Assembly: GCF_003097515.1 (NCBI RefSeq)
Contig: NZ_CP029188.1
Span: 3,660,501 to 3,724,500, forward strand
Source: Streptomyces tirandamycinicus
GTDB taxonomy: Bacteria; Actinomycetota; Actinomycetes; Streptomycetales; Streptomycetaceae
Length of the DNA: 64,000 nucleotides
Direction of reading: 5' to 3'
Shown: in pieces, positions 42,342 through 50,434 of the stretch
Layout of the letters: each line of letters opens with the position of its first letter
Numbering within the stretch: the first letter of the stretch is position 1
Made by a program: the position numbers and the translations under genes
Notes under the pieces: generated by a model
Seen by the model: only the letters and a program-made list of their open reading frames with translations
The model's database searches: none
What the model was told of the DNA's origin: nothing

Positions 42342-43166
42342 ATGAGTACGAACTCCTCTGACCCCTTGGCCGCACTGGGTGACCTCCCCGGGGTCGCGGA
42401 TGCCGTGGACTCGGTGCGCAAGGCCGTGGACCGTGTCTACGGACACCGCGTCATGCGGCGCCGCAGCAACGAGGTCACCTCGGAGGCAGCGCTCCGCGGA
42501 GCCCGGGCGTCCGCCGCGCTCTCGGGCGCGGACTGGGCGCTGGAGGAGGTCCGCCGGCGCACGGACTTCGGCAGTGGGGGAGAGGCCCGTACCGTGGGGG
42601 CGGCACTCCGGCTGACCGCCGAGGCGGGGCAGCTGCTGTCCATCTGGAGGCAGTCTCCGCTGCGTGTGCTGGCCCGGCTGCACCTGGTCGCCGAGGGCGG
42701 CGCCGCCCCCGACGAGACGGTCGGCAGGCCGCGACTCGTGGGAGAGGAGGTCGACGAGCCGCTGATCGATGCGCCACTTCCGGACGCGGAGGAGGTGGCC
42801 GGGCGGCTCGAGGGGCTCTCGCGCCTGGTCATCGCGGGGAGTTCGGCCCCTGCGCTGGTGCTGGCCGCCGTGGTGCACGGCGAGTTGCTTGCCCTGCGCC
42901 CGTTCTCCTCGGCCAACGGGCTGGTCGCCAGGGCGGCGGAGCGCGTCGTCCTCGTCGGCAGCGGACTGGACCCCAAGTCGATCTGCCCCGCGGAGGTCGG
43001 TCACGCCGAGCTCGGCCCTGCGGCGTACCTCGCGGCGCTCGACGGCTATCTGTCCGGGACCCCGGAGGGCTTGAGCGCCTGGATCGCCCACTGCGGCCGC
43101 GCCGTCGAACTCGGCGTCCGGGAGTCGACGGCGGTGTGCGAAGCGCTTCAGCGCGGAGCGGCGTGA
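42342..43166 (+). CDS. Fic-like protein with degenerate motif
   Basis: This is a 274-residue helical protein. The stretch HGELLALRPFSSANGLVARA near residue 187 lines up with the Fic motif H-PF-x-(D/E)-GN-x-R. But the first His of the HPF box is Arg, the acidic residue is Ser/Ala and the GNGR-type turn is ANGLVAR. The active-site His and the phosphate-binding Gly are lost, so AMPylation is unlikely. It may act as a structural or binding relative. The ATG 42342 is fixed by similarity in length; 57 upstream bases are the shared promoter region with the ATPase gene. Confidence 0.65.
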   Translation: MSTNSSDPLAALGDLPGVADAVDSVRKAVDRVYGHRVMRRRSNEVTSEAALRGARASAALSGADWALEEVRRRTDFGSGGEARTVGAALRLTAEAGQLLSIWRQSPLRVLARLHLVAEGGAAPDETVGRPRLVGEEVDEPLIDAPLPDAEEVAGRLEGLSRLVIAGSSAPALVLAAVVHGELLALRPFSSANGLVARAAERVVLVGSGLDPKSICPAEVGHAELGPAAYLAALDGYLSGTPEGLSAWIAHCGRAVELGVRESTAVCEALQRGAA

Positions 43167-43262
43167 CGCCGTCCGGCCGGGCCAAGGGCGCCGGGCGCCC
43201 ACGGCATTGAGGGCGGCGGGCAGGGACGTGGTGGAGGGGTGCGCCGGCCGGGCGCAAGGGTT

Positions 43263-43288
43263 GCGGCGGTACCGGACGGTACCGCCGC
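43263..43288 (+). terminator. Terminator between convergent genes
   Basis: An 11-bp stem (43263-43273 with 43278-43288) with a GGAC loop lies about 100 bp after the Fic-like gene. The gap 43167-43546 holds no gene; the reverse-strand HAD gene ends at 43547. Confidence 0.65.
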
Positions 43289-43546
43289 TGGCATGTCGGC
43301 CAAGTTACCAAGCGTCCTCGATATGTTGCCCATCAGGTCGGGAACTTTGCCCGTCACCTGGTGCGGCTGGCCCGTAATCGACGGGTCGACGTCGCGTGGG
43401 TGCTCGGCGTCCATGCTCGGTCCGTGGGGCCTTTGTTGCGTAGAAGGTGATCCTCTCGGATGTCCCAGGTCTCGCGGGCCGTTAACTCCTTTGTACTCCG
43501 ACCGTACGACAAGCGGAACCCCTGGCCGCACTTTTTACTTTCCCTC

Positions 43547-44392
43547 TCAGATGCGGGCACAGGCCGTTGGGCCGCGGCGCCTGCTGGCGTACCAGACGAG
43601 TCCGGCGGTCGCGGCGGCCGCTCCCACCGCAGCGGCCGCGAGCAGTGCGGGGCGCGGCGGCATCGTGAACCCCGGGATCCGCTGCTTCAGTCGCACCGGC
43701 CGGTCGAAGACGAGCACCGGCCAGCCCCGTGAGGACGCCTCACGGCGCAGTCCCCGGTCGGGGTTGACCGCGTACGGATGACCCACGGCCTCCAGCATCG
43801 GAACGTCGGTGACGGAGTCGCTGTAGGCGTAGCAGCGCTCGAGGTCGTACCCCTCGGACGCGGCGAGCTCCTTGACCGCCTCGGCCTTGGTGGGGCCGTA
43901 CGCGTAGTACTCCACCTCGCCGGTGAAGCAGCCGTCCTCGCCGACCACCATCCGCGTCGCCACCACCCGATCGGCGCCCAGCAGCTCGCCGATCGGCTCG
44001 ACGACCTCGGCGCCCGAGCTGGAGACGATGACGACGTCGCGGCCTGCGGTGTGGTGGTCCTCGATCAGGGAGGCGGCCTCGTCGTAGATGATCGGGTCGA
44101 TGAGGTCGTGAAGGGTCTCGGCGACGATCGCCCTCACCTGCTGGACGTTCCAGCCCTTGCAGAGCGATGACAGGTACTTCCGCATTCGCTCCATCTGGTC
44201 GTGGTCGGCGCCGCCCGCGAGAAAGACGAACTGGGTGTAAGCCGTCCTGAGCACGGCGCGACGGTTGATCAGCCCTCCGTGGTAGAAGGACTTGCTGAAG
44301 GTCAGCGCCGACGACTTCGCGATGACCGTCTTGTCCAGATCAAAGAAGGCTGCTGTGCGCGGCAAGGAGTGGTTTTCCACGACGCAGAGCAT
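43547..44392 (-). CDS. HAD-IB phosphatase with C-terminal membrane anchor
   Basis: This 281-residue protein has FFDLDKTVI (the DxDxT box with the nucleophile Asp), VSSSGAEV (motif II), and YSDSVTDVPML (motif III/IV), the HAD-IB serine-phosphatase-like group. A membrane helix near the C-terminus (about 245-270) anchors it. Its mycobacterial relative Rv3661 lies beside ssd in the same order. The substrate is unknown; lipid phosphates or phosphoserine are possible. The ATG at 44392 is near a weak site; it is divergent from the Tad operon. Confidence 0.88.
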   Translation of the reverse strand: MLCVVENHSLPRTAAFFDLDKTVIAKSSALTFSKSFYHGGLINRRAVLRTAYTQFVFLAGGADHDQMERMRKYLSSLCKGWNVQQVRAIVAETLHDLIDPIIYDEAASLIEDHHTAGRDVVIVSSSGAEVVEPIGELLGADRVVATRMVVGEDGCFTGEVEYYAYGPTKAEAVKELAASEGYDLERCYAYSDSVTDVPMLEAVGHPYAVNPDRGLRREASSRGWPVLVFDRPVRLKQRIPGFTMPPRPALLAAAAVGAAAATAGLVWYASRRRGPTACARI

Positions 44393-44527
44393 ATGCGCCC
44401 TCCATTCGGCGTAAGGTGGGGCGCGTGGGTTTGCCTGAGAAGGCTCTCGGGTACACCATGGAAGTCACGGATCGTTCGCGACCGTGCTAACCCGGTCCGA
44501 CTCCTCCCCCCCCGAGTCGGCCGTGGG

Positions 44528-44562
44528 GACGACCCCCGCTCTCCCCCCCGGCGGGGGTCGTC
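44528..44562. terminator. GACGACCCCCGC hairpin
   Basis: A perfect 12-bp stem (44528-44539 with 44551-44562) encloses an 11-base C-rich loop. It lies between divergent genes, so it may be a regulatory structure in the Tad operon leader rather than a terminator. Confidence 0.45.
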
Positions 44563-44718
44563 GCATGTCCGGACGCGTTTTCGCCGGCCTTCGCCGGTGA
44601 CTCTCCCCTCTCGGCGCCCAGACGGGCCGGTCCACCTCCTCGGTCGTTCGTCACTCTGCGTGAGTGTATTGCTGCGCTGTGGAAGCCATGCCGGAAGTCA
44701 CCGGTATGGGTTACCGGG

Positions 44719-44765
44719 TTATTCACAAGCGTTGAGTCGTCCACAGTTTTTGAGCAAGATCCACA
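44719..44765. promoter_or_regulatory. Three DnaA-box-like sites
   Basis: TTATTCACA (44719-44727) matches the classic DnaA box TTATNCACA exactly. TCGTCCACA (44737-44745) differs by one base from the Streptomyces box TTGTCCACA; AGATCCACA (44757-44765) differs by three. Spacing is 18 and 20 bp, about two helical turns. They lie about 170 bp before the ssd start. Binding is inferred only. Confidence 0.45.
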
Positions 44766-44934
44766 CGATTTTCGGCCGCCCTGCACGGTGATTCCGGCCG
44801 TGAAGTCCACGGGCCGGAGGAATCACCGATCCCGGATCGATCCCGCCTGTCGCGGGAGCGGGCCGGGCACGTGGGGACTGCTGTACGGCGCCCCGCGAGA
44901 CCGCCGCGGCAGCGCGGCGAGAGGGGGAGAAGTC

Positions 44935-46074
44935 GTGGTGGGACACATGATGGCCGGAGCAGCGGGTGCGGGCGGTGCGACCGGCGCGAACGGCGGCGAC
45001 GGGCTCCAGGGAGAGCGCCGGGCCGGCCCCTTGATCATCACCGAGGACCCGACGCTCCTGGACGACCTGCTGAGGCTGTGCGCCGCGGCCGGCGCCGAGC
45101 CTCAGGTCCACCATGCGGTGCCCGAAGGCCGGGGCGGCTGGGACGCGGCGCCACTGGTCCTGGTCGGTGACGACGCGGCCGCCCGATGCGTCGGGGCCAC
45201 CCGCAGGAGAGGTGTCCTCCTCGTCGGTCGCGACCAGGACGATCCGCAGGTCTGGCGACGGGCGGTGGAGATCGGTGCCGACTGCGTGCTGAGGCTCCCC
45301 GACGCCGAGGGATGGCTCGTCGACAGGATCGCCGACGTCGCGGAGGGCGTGGGCCGCCCGGCGCTGACCGTCGGGGTGATCGGTGGGCGGGGCGGAGCGG
45401 GCGCGTCCACGCTGGCCTGCGCGCTCGCCGTGACAGCGGCCCGGGGCGGCCGGCGCACGATGCTCGTCGACGGAGATCCGCTCGGTGGCGGCCTTGACGT
45501 GCTTCTCGGCGGAGAGCAGCAGGCGGGGCGGCGCTGGCCCGACTTCGCGGCGTCCCGAGGCCGTGTTGCCGGCGGTGCGCTGGAGGAGGCGCTGCCCTCG
45601 GTGCACGGGCTGCGGGTGCTCAGCTGGGACCGGGGCGACTCGGTGACGATTCCGCCGGAGGCCATGCGGTCGGTGCTGGCTGCGGCACGCAGGCGCGGTG
45701 GCGTCGTCGTGGTGGATCTGCCCCGCCGGGTCGACGAGGGGACCGCGGAGGCACTGGCGCAGCTCGATGTCGGGCTGCTCGTGGTGCCGGGCGATCTGCG
45801 CGCCGTGGCGGCCGCGCGGCGGGTCGCCTCGACCGTCCGCATGGTGCTGGGCGATCTGCGGGTCGTCGTCCGCGGGCCCTGGGGCTCGGGGCTCGACGAA
45901 CAGTGGGTCGCCGAGGCACTGGGACTGCCGCTGCTCGGCGAACTGCCGCTGGAGACGGGACTGGCCGCCGATCTCGATGCGGGAGTTCCGCCGGGTGCCG
46001 GGGAGCGCGACCCGCTCGCCGGGTTCTGCTCCGCGTTCTGGGCGCGGGCGCACACCGGTGGAGGTGCGTCGTGA
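44935..46074 (+). CDS. ssd: Ssd/CpaE-like pilus-localisation ATPase with altered P-loop
   Basis: This 379-residue MinD/CpaE-type protein starts at GTG 44935 with GGGGAGA. The nucleotide loop reads VIGGRGGAGASTLACAL: it has the glycine frame of a deviant Walker A but lacks the lysine before the final Ser/Thr (Ala instead), so ATP hydrolysis is doubtful. VDGDPLGGGLD and VVVDLPRR follow. In mycobacteria Ssd (Rv3660c) heads the same operon and affects septum placement. It probably positions the Tad apparatus. It overlaps tadA by GTGA. Confidence 0.87.
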   Translation: MVGHMMAGAAGAGGATGANGGDGLQGERRAGPLIITEDPTLLDDLLRLCAAAGAEPQVHHAVPEGRGGWDAAPLVLVGDDAAARCVGATRRRGVLLVGRDQDDPQVWRRAVEIGADCVLRLPDAEGWLVDRIADVAEGVGRPALTVGVIGGRGGAGASTLACALAVTAARGGRRTMLVDGDPLGGGLDVLLGGEQQAGRRWPDFAASRGRVAGGALEEALPSVHGLRVLSWDRGDSVTIPPEAMRSVLAAARRRGGVVVVDLPRRVDEGTAEALAQLDVGLLVVPGDLRAVAAARRVASTVRMVLGDLRVVVRGPWGSGLDEQWVAEALGLPLLGELPLETGLAADLDAGVPPGAGERDPLAGFCSAFWARAHTGGGAS

Positions 46075-47219
46075 CGTCGGTGCTTCTCGAAGCGGTACGG
46101 CAACGACTCGCGGAGAGCGGGGTGGAGCCGACCCCGGCCGGGGTCGCGGCCGCGCTGCGGGCCCACGGGCGGCTGCTCGGGGACGCGGAGGTGCTCGGCG
46201 CCGCCGAGGAACTGCGGTGCGAACTGGTCGGCACCGGGCCGCTGGAGCCGCTCCTGGCCGATCCAGCCGTGACCGATGTGCTGGTCTCCGCACCGGACCG
46301 GGTGTGGGTCGACCGGGGCTGCGGACTCCGGCTGACGGAGGTGAGCTTCACCGACGCGGCAGCGGTGCGCCGGCTGGCGCAGCGGCTCGCGGCGGTGGCG
46401 GGACGCCGGCTGGACGACGCCCGCCCCTGGGTGGACGCGCGGCTCCCCGACGGCACCCGGATGCACGCGGTACTGCCTCCGGTGGCCGTCGGCTCGACCT
46501 GCCTCTCGCTGCGGGTGGTCAGGCCCCGGGCGTTCTCGCTGGACGAGCTGATGGCGGCCGGGACGGTACCACCGGGCGGCGACCGGCTCTTCAGGGCGCT
46601 GATCGAGGCCAGAGTCTCCTATCTCGTCAGCGGCGGCACGGGGTCCGGGAAGACGACGCTGCTGTCCACCCTGCTGGGACTGGTGGGTGAGCACGAGCGC
46701 ATCGTGCTGGCGGAGGACTCGGCGGAACTCCGCCCCGACCATCCGCACGTGGTGCGACTCGAATCCCGCCCGGCCAATCAGGAGGGCGCGGGGCTGGTCA
46801 CCCTTCGCGACCTGGTGCGCCAGGCGCTTCGGATGCGCCCCGACCGGCTGGTCGTCGGCGAGGTGCGCGGTCCCGAGGTGACCGATCTGCTGGCTGCGCT
46901 GAACACCGGGCACGACGGCGGCTGCGGAACCGTCCATGCGAACACGGCCGCGGACGTCCCCGCGCGGCTGGAAGCTCTGGGGACGGCCGCCGGTCTCGAC
47001 CGGCTCGCTCTGCACAGCCAGTTGGCCGCGGCGCTGTCGGTCGTGGTGCATCTCGTACGAGGACGGGACGGCGGCCGTCGGGTCGCCGAGATCCATGTGC
47101 TGGAGCGGGACGCCACGGGACTCGTGGTGACCGTGCCTGCTCTGCGGTGGAGCGCGGCTCACTTCGTCCGCGAGCGCGGCTGGGAGCAGCTGCGGTCCCT
47201 GATCGGGGGACCGCGATGA
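46071..47219 (+). CDS. tadA: TadA/CpaF-type secretion ATPase
   Basis: This is a 382-residue GspE-superfamily ATPase. Motifs are VSGGTGSGKTTLLS (Walker A), IVLAEDSAEL (Asp box), the VVGEVRGPEV Walker B region and the His box GGCGTVHANT. An N-terminal domain of about 130 residues precedes it. It powers assembly of Flp pili. The start GTG 46071 overlaps the ssd stop; the longer frame is rejected. The motif set is complete. It matches Rv3659c in order. Confidence 0.94.
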   Translation: MTSVLLEAVRQRLAESGVEPTPAGVAAALRAHGRLLGDAEVLGAAEELRCELVGTGPLEPLLADPAVTDVLVSAPDRVWVDRGCGLRLTEVSFTDAAAVRRLAQRLAAVAGRRLDDARPWVDARLPDGTRMHAVLPPVAVGSTCLSLRVVRPRAFSLDELMAAGTVPPGGDRLFRALIEARVSYLVSGGTGSGKTTLLSTLLGLVGEHERIVLAEDSAELRPDHPHVVRLESRPANQEGAGLVTLRDLVRQALRMRPDRLVVGEVRGPEVTDLLAALNTGHDGGCGTVHANTAADVPARLEALGTAAGLDRLALHSQLAAALSVVVHLVRGRDGGRRVAEIHVLERDATGLVVTVPALRWSAAHFVRERGWEQLRSLIGGPR

Positions 47220-48067
47220 CGACGACGGCGGCGGTGTACGCGGCGGTGTGCGCGGGGGCCGCGGCCTGCCTGACGGTCGGCCGCGACGAGGGGCTGCGGC
47301 GGGCACGGCTGGTGCTGGCGTCCGGCGGTGTGGTGGGGAGGGGTCCCCGACGGCCCTGGGCGCACTGGAGGAGATTCGCCGACCGGTTGCGGCCGGAGTG
47401 GCTGTGCCTGCCGGCGGGGGCGCTGCTGGCCGTGCTGGGGGAGTCGGTGCTTCCGCTGCTCGCGGGTGCGGTGGGCGTCCCCTTGGCGGGGCGGCGGCTG
47501 AGGGCTTCCGAGCGGCGCCGGGCAGAGGACGGCAGAGCCGCTGCGGTGATCGCTCTATGCGGCGGCATCGTGGGGGAGTTGAGGGCCGGTGGCCAACCGG
47601 GGCAGGCGCTGCTGACCGTGGGCCGGGCCACGGGCGCGCTGGGCGCCGCCGAGGCGGCGGTGCTGTCCGCCGCCCGGTTCGGCGGGGATGTGCCCGCGGA
47701 ACTTCGGCGTGCGTCCCGCGAGCCGGGCGCCGGGGGACTGGCCGGGCTGGCCGCCTGCTGGCTCGTCGCCGTGGACAGCGGTGCCGGACTGGCGACGGGG
47801 ATCGACCGGCTGGAGGCCGCCCTCAGGTCGGAGCGGGACCAACGGGCGGCTCTGCGAGCGCAGTTGGCGGGATCACGGTCGACGGTCGTGGTACTGGCTC
47901 TGCTACCGGTGATCGGGCTGGCTCTCGGCTGGGCGCTCGGCGCGGATCCCCTGCGGGTCCTGCTGCACAGCCCCGCGGGGCTGGGCTGTCTGGTGGTGGG
48001 CGGACTGCTGGAGGCCGCCGGTCTGTACTGGGCGACGCGGATCGTACGGGCGGCGGAGCGGTCATGA
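47216..48067 (+). CDS. tadB: TadB-type pilus platform membrane protein
   Basis: This 283-residue GspF-family protein has N-terminal helices and a cytosolic helical domain with LCGGIVGELRAGGQPGQAL, then two C-terminal membrane helices. It forms the membrane platform that the TadA motor acts on. It overlaps tadA and the next gene by ATGA. Short length is usual for actinobacterial TadB. The partner is the next gene. Confidence 0.88.
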   Translation: MTTTAAVYAAVCAGAAACLTVGRDEGLRRARLVLASGGVVGRGPRRPWAHWRRFADRLRPEWLCLPAGALLAVLGESVLPLLAGAVGVPLAGRRLRASERRRAEDGRAAAVIALCGGIVGELRAGGQPGQALLTVGRATGALGAAEAAVLSAARFGGDVPAELRRASREPGAGGLAGLAACWLVAVDSGAGLATGIDRLEAALRSERDQRAALRAQLAGSRSTVVVLALLPVIGLALGWALGADPLRVLLHSPAGLGCLVVGGLLEAAGLYWATRIVRAAERS

Positions 48068-48855
48068 GCGTGGAGTTCATCAGGGGCCTGGGCATCGCCT
48101 TGCTGGCCGGCGCGCCCGCGGCATGGGTGGTGAGGGCGCGAATGCGTCGCCGGCGGGCGCTGCGGCGGCTTCACGCCCTCCTGGGACCGAGCGCGGTGCG
48201 GCACGGGACGCCGAGCCGTCGGCGCCTGGTGCGCGCACCGGTGCGGGTGGGGCCATGGGCTCCCACGGTCGTGGCGGTGACGACAGGCTGGGTCCTGGCA
48301 GGTGGCGTCACCGGATGCCTGCTGGGACTGGCGGCGGCATACGGGCTCCACAGATGGCGGCGGGGCCGCGCCCGGGACCGGGTGGCGGGCGCCTCCGCGG
48401 GGGAGGTATCTGGTCAACTGCCCCTCGCCGCGGAGCTCCTGGCGGCCTGTGCCTCGGCAGGAGCCGGACCGCGCGAGGCGGCGTGTGCGGTCGGGCAGTC
48501 GCTCGGAGGGCCGGTCGGAGAGCGGCTGCAGCAGACGGCGGCCGAGCTTCGGCTGGGAAGCGAACCGGCCCGCGCATGGGGGAGGTTCGGGGAGATTCCG
48601 GGTGCGGCGGGACTCGCCCGCTGCCTGGAGCAGGCGGCCGCATCGGGAGCACCGGCCGCCGAGCCCGTTGCCCGGCTCGCCGCGGGACTCCGGGCGGAGA
48701 GGACCCGTATCGCGGTGTCCCGGGCGCAGCGCGCCCACGTACTGATCACCGCACCGGTAGGGCTCTGCTTCCTGCCCGCCTTTCTCGCGGTCGGGGTGGC
48801 TCCCGTCGTGATCGGTCTGGCCACCGGACTGCTGCACGGCAGCGGAGGCAACTGA
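48064..48855 (+). CDS. tadC: TadC-type pilus platform membrane protein
   Basis: This 263-residue protein is the second GspF-type platform subunit. It has two N-terminal helices, a cytosolic helical domain (PLAAELLAACASAGAGPREA) and two C-terminal helices ending in a Gly-rich tail. It is coupled to tadB. After it comes a 130-bp gap before the pilin gene, probably with its own promoter, since pilin is needed in large amounts. Confidence 0.87.
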   Translation: MSVEFIRGLGIALLAGAPAAWVVRARMRRRRALRRLHALLGPSAVRHGTPSRRRLVRAPVRVGPWAPTVVAVTTGWVLAGGVTGCLLGLAAAYGLHRWRRGRARDRVAGASAGEVSGQLPLAAELLAACASAGAGPREAACAVGQSLGGPVGERLQQTAAELRLGSEPARAWGRFGEIPGAAGLARCLEQAAASGAPAAEPVARLAAGLRAERTRIAVSRAQRAHVLITAPVGLCFLPAFLAVGVAPVVIGLATGLLHGSGGN

Positions 48856-48986
48856 GCGGTGGCGCAACCGGATCAGCGCATCAGCACGCCAGCGCATGGC
48901 ATCCACGGCATCAGGAGCATCGACGGATCGATGGCGTAAGCAGCTGCGGCCGCACGAGGGAATCACGAGGGAATGAGGAGATCGAC

Positions 48987-49265
48987 ATGAGCATGAACGA
49001 CCTGAGGGTCCGGACGACGCGATGCACCGCAAGGAGGCTGATCGACGCCGTATGCACCGGGGTCGTGGCCCGGACCAGGGCGATTCTCACCAGGACGAGG
49101 GGCCGGCAGAACCATGGCGACGCCGGGATGACGACATCGGAGTACGCGATGGGCACGATCGCGGCGTGCGCTTTCGCAGCCGTGCTGTATCAGGTGATCA
49201 CGAGTGAAACGGTCTCCGGGGCACTTGAATCGATCATCGGGAAGGCGCTCAGTGCGCAGTTCTGA
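48987..49265 (+). CDS. Flp-type prepilin (DUF4244)
   Basis: This 92-residue protein has a basic N-terminal region of about 45 residues, then GDAGMTTSEYAMGTIAACAFAAVLYQV. The Gly before MTTSEYA fits a prepilin peptidase site with the Glu at position +5 required for Flp pilins. The hydrophobic helix becomes the pilus core. It has an unusually long leader. An AATGAGGAG site precedes the ATG. It is the major pilin candidate of the operon, matching the DUF4244 gene seen in other actinobacteria. Confidence 0.88.
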   Translation: MSMNDLRVRTTRCTARRLIDAVCTGVVARTRAILTRTRGRQNHGDAGMTTSEYAMGTIAACAFAAVLYQVITSETVSGALESIIGKALSAQF

Positions 49266-49662
49266 CATCGGTTCCGACACCACGGCCACGGCGCAACCGG
49301 GTTCCCGCTGCGGCGCGGACCGGGGATCGGTTACGGCGGAGGCCGCGGTGGCCGTGCCCGCGCTGGTGGTGTTCACGATGGCGCTCGTGTGGGCACTGAT
49401 GGCGGCCTCGGCGCAGATCCAGTGCGTGGACGCCGCAAGGGCGGGGGCTCGGGCGGCCGCCCGTTCGGAACCGGAGGCCGCCGCGCTCTCCGCCGCCCGT
49501 TCGGCCGCACCGCCCGGAGCGAAGATCTTGCTGGGCAGGGACGGGGACCTGTGGCGGGTGCGGGTCGAGGCACCGAGTCCGGGTCCTGTGACACCGTCCC
49601 TCACTCTGACGGCCGAAGCGGTGGCACTCGCGGAGGACGCAGTGGGGAGCGGCGAAACATGA
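49252..49662 (+). CDS. tadE: TadE-type minor pilin
   Basis: This 136-residue protein starts at GTG 49252, overlapping the pilin gene by 14 bp. The TadE box is DRGSVTAEAAVAVPALVVF: a Gly, then a helix with Glu at position 5, followed by a hydrophobic stretch. The rest is a small extracellular domain with a long helix. TadE-type proteins are minor pilins cleaved by the same peptidase. Its neighbour is similar but longer. Confidence 0.83.
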   Translation: MRSSDIGSDTTATAQPGSRCGADRGSVTAEAAVAVPALVVFTMALVWALMAASAQIQCVDAARAGARAAARSEPEAAALSAARSAAPPGAKILLGRDGDLWRVRVEAPSPGPVTPSLTLTAEAVALAEDAVGSGET

Positions 49663-50324
49663 GGAGAAGCGACAGGGGCTCGGCCACCGTGTGGGCGGCC
49701 ATGGCGGCATGCACGATGTGCGTGGTCTTCGCCGTGGTGCTCGCCATGGGGCAGGCGGTGGTCGCTCGTCATCGTGCGGGAGCCGCGGCCGACCTCGCGG
49801 CACTCGCCGCGGCCGACCGGGCACTGGAGGGAGCCGGGCAGGCGTGTGCCCGGGCGGCACGGGTGGCCCGGGCACAGGGGGCGGTGGTCGTGCGGTGCGC
49901 GGTGGCCGGCGAGATCGCCGACGTGACGGCCGCCGCGGCTCTCGGCCCGTACCGGCCCGAGGTCCGGTCCCGCGCCGGTCCGCCGGTCCCGCCCGGGTCT
50001 CCGGTCGGGCCGAGGCCGCTGTTCCGGTTAGGGCCGATGCTCTCGCAGGCTCCGCAGGCTCCGCAGGCTCCGCAGGTCCCGCAGGCTCCGCGGGTCCCGC
50101 CGGGCCATCAGGACCTGCTCGGTCCACCGGGCCATCCCGGTCCGCTCGGTGCGCCGGGCCGGTCGCCGAAGAGGTCTCGGGCGGAACGGCGCCCGGCCCG
50201 CCCGTCCGGCCCGGTTCGGGCAGCCGGCCCGGTCCGCCGGGGCCGCGGACCACCGTCACCCCTCGACGGCTTCCGGTCCCTCTGGCGTCCGGCCCCACCG
50301 GGGCTCGCGGCGATAGGCCCGTGA
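49659..50324 (+). CDS. TadE/TadG-like protein with proline repeat tail
   Basis: This 221-residue protein begins RRSDRGSATVWAAM, a TadE/TadG-like hydrophobic helix (helix about residues 8-30), then a helical domain rich in Ala. From about residue 130 it is a repeated Gln-Ala-Pro and Gly-Pro tail, probably extracellular and disordered. The repeat is written by tandem CAGGCTCCG units. It is related to mycobacterial Rv3654c at the end of the same operon. It ends in a strong terminator shared with the helicase gene. Confidence 0.78.
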   Translation: MRRSDRGSATVWAAMAACTMCVVFAVVLAMGQAVVARHRAGAAADLAALAAADRALEGAGQACARAARVARAQGAVVVRCAVAGEIADVTAAAALGPYRPEVRSRAGPPVPPGSPVGPRPLFRLGPMLSQAPQAPQAPQVPQAPRVPPGHQDLLGPPGHPGPLGAPGRSPKRSRAERRPARPSGPVRAAGPVRRGRGPPSPLDGFRSLWRPAPPGLAAIGP

Positions 50325-50374
50325 GGCTGCCGGATCCTCCTGTAAGCCCGGTGCCTCCTCCGTCGCCTCCACGT

Positions 50375-50434
50375 CCCCGTCCGGGGTGACCGGGGCCTGC
50401 CGGGGATCGGGGGTGCCGGTCACCCCGGACGGGG
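50375..50434. terminator. Bidirectional terminator, Tad operon and helicase
   Basis: A perfect 19-bp inverted repeat (50375-50393 with 50416-50434) with a 22-base loop spans the end of the convergent helicase gene (stop at 50420). It can serve both operons. Confidence 0.85.

Larger units (their letters stand above)
44393..44934. promoter_or_regulatory. Upstream region of the Tad operon
   Basis: This 540-bp gap separates the HAD gene from ssd. It has a strong hairpin (44528-44562), a small CGACTC/GAGTCG hairpin at about 44500-44521, and a row of DnaA-box-like words at 44719-44765. An AT-richer stretch (44690-44780) is a likely promoter zone. No gene is seen; the frame from 44788 is an in-frame extension of ssd without support. 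Confidence 0.5.
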
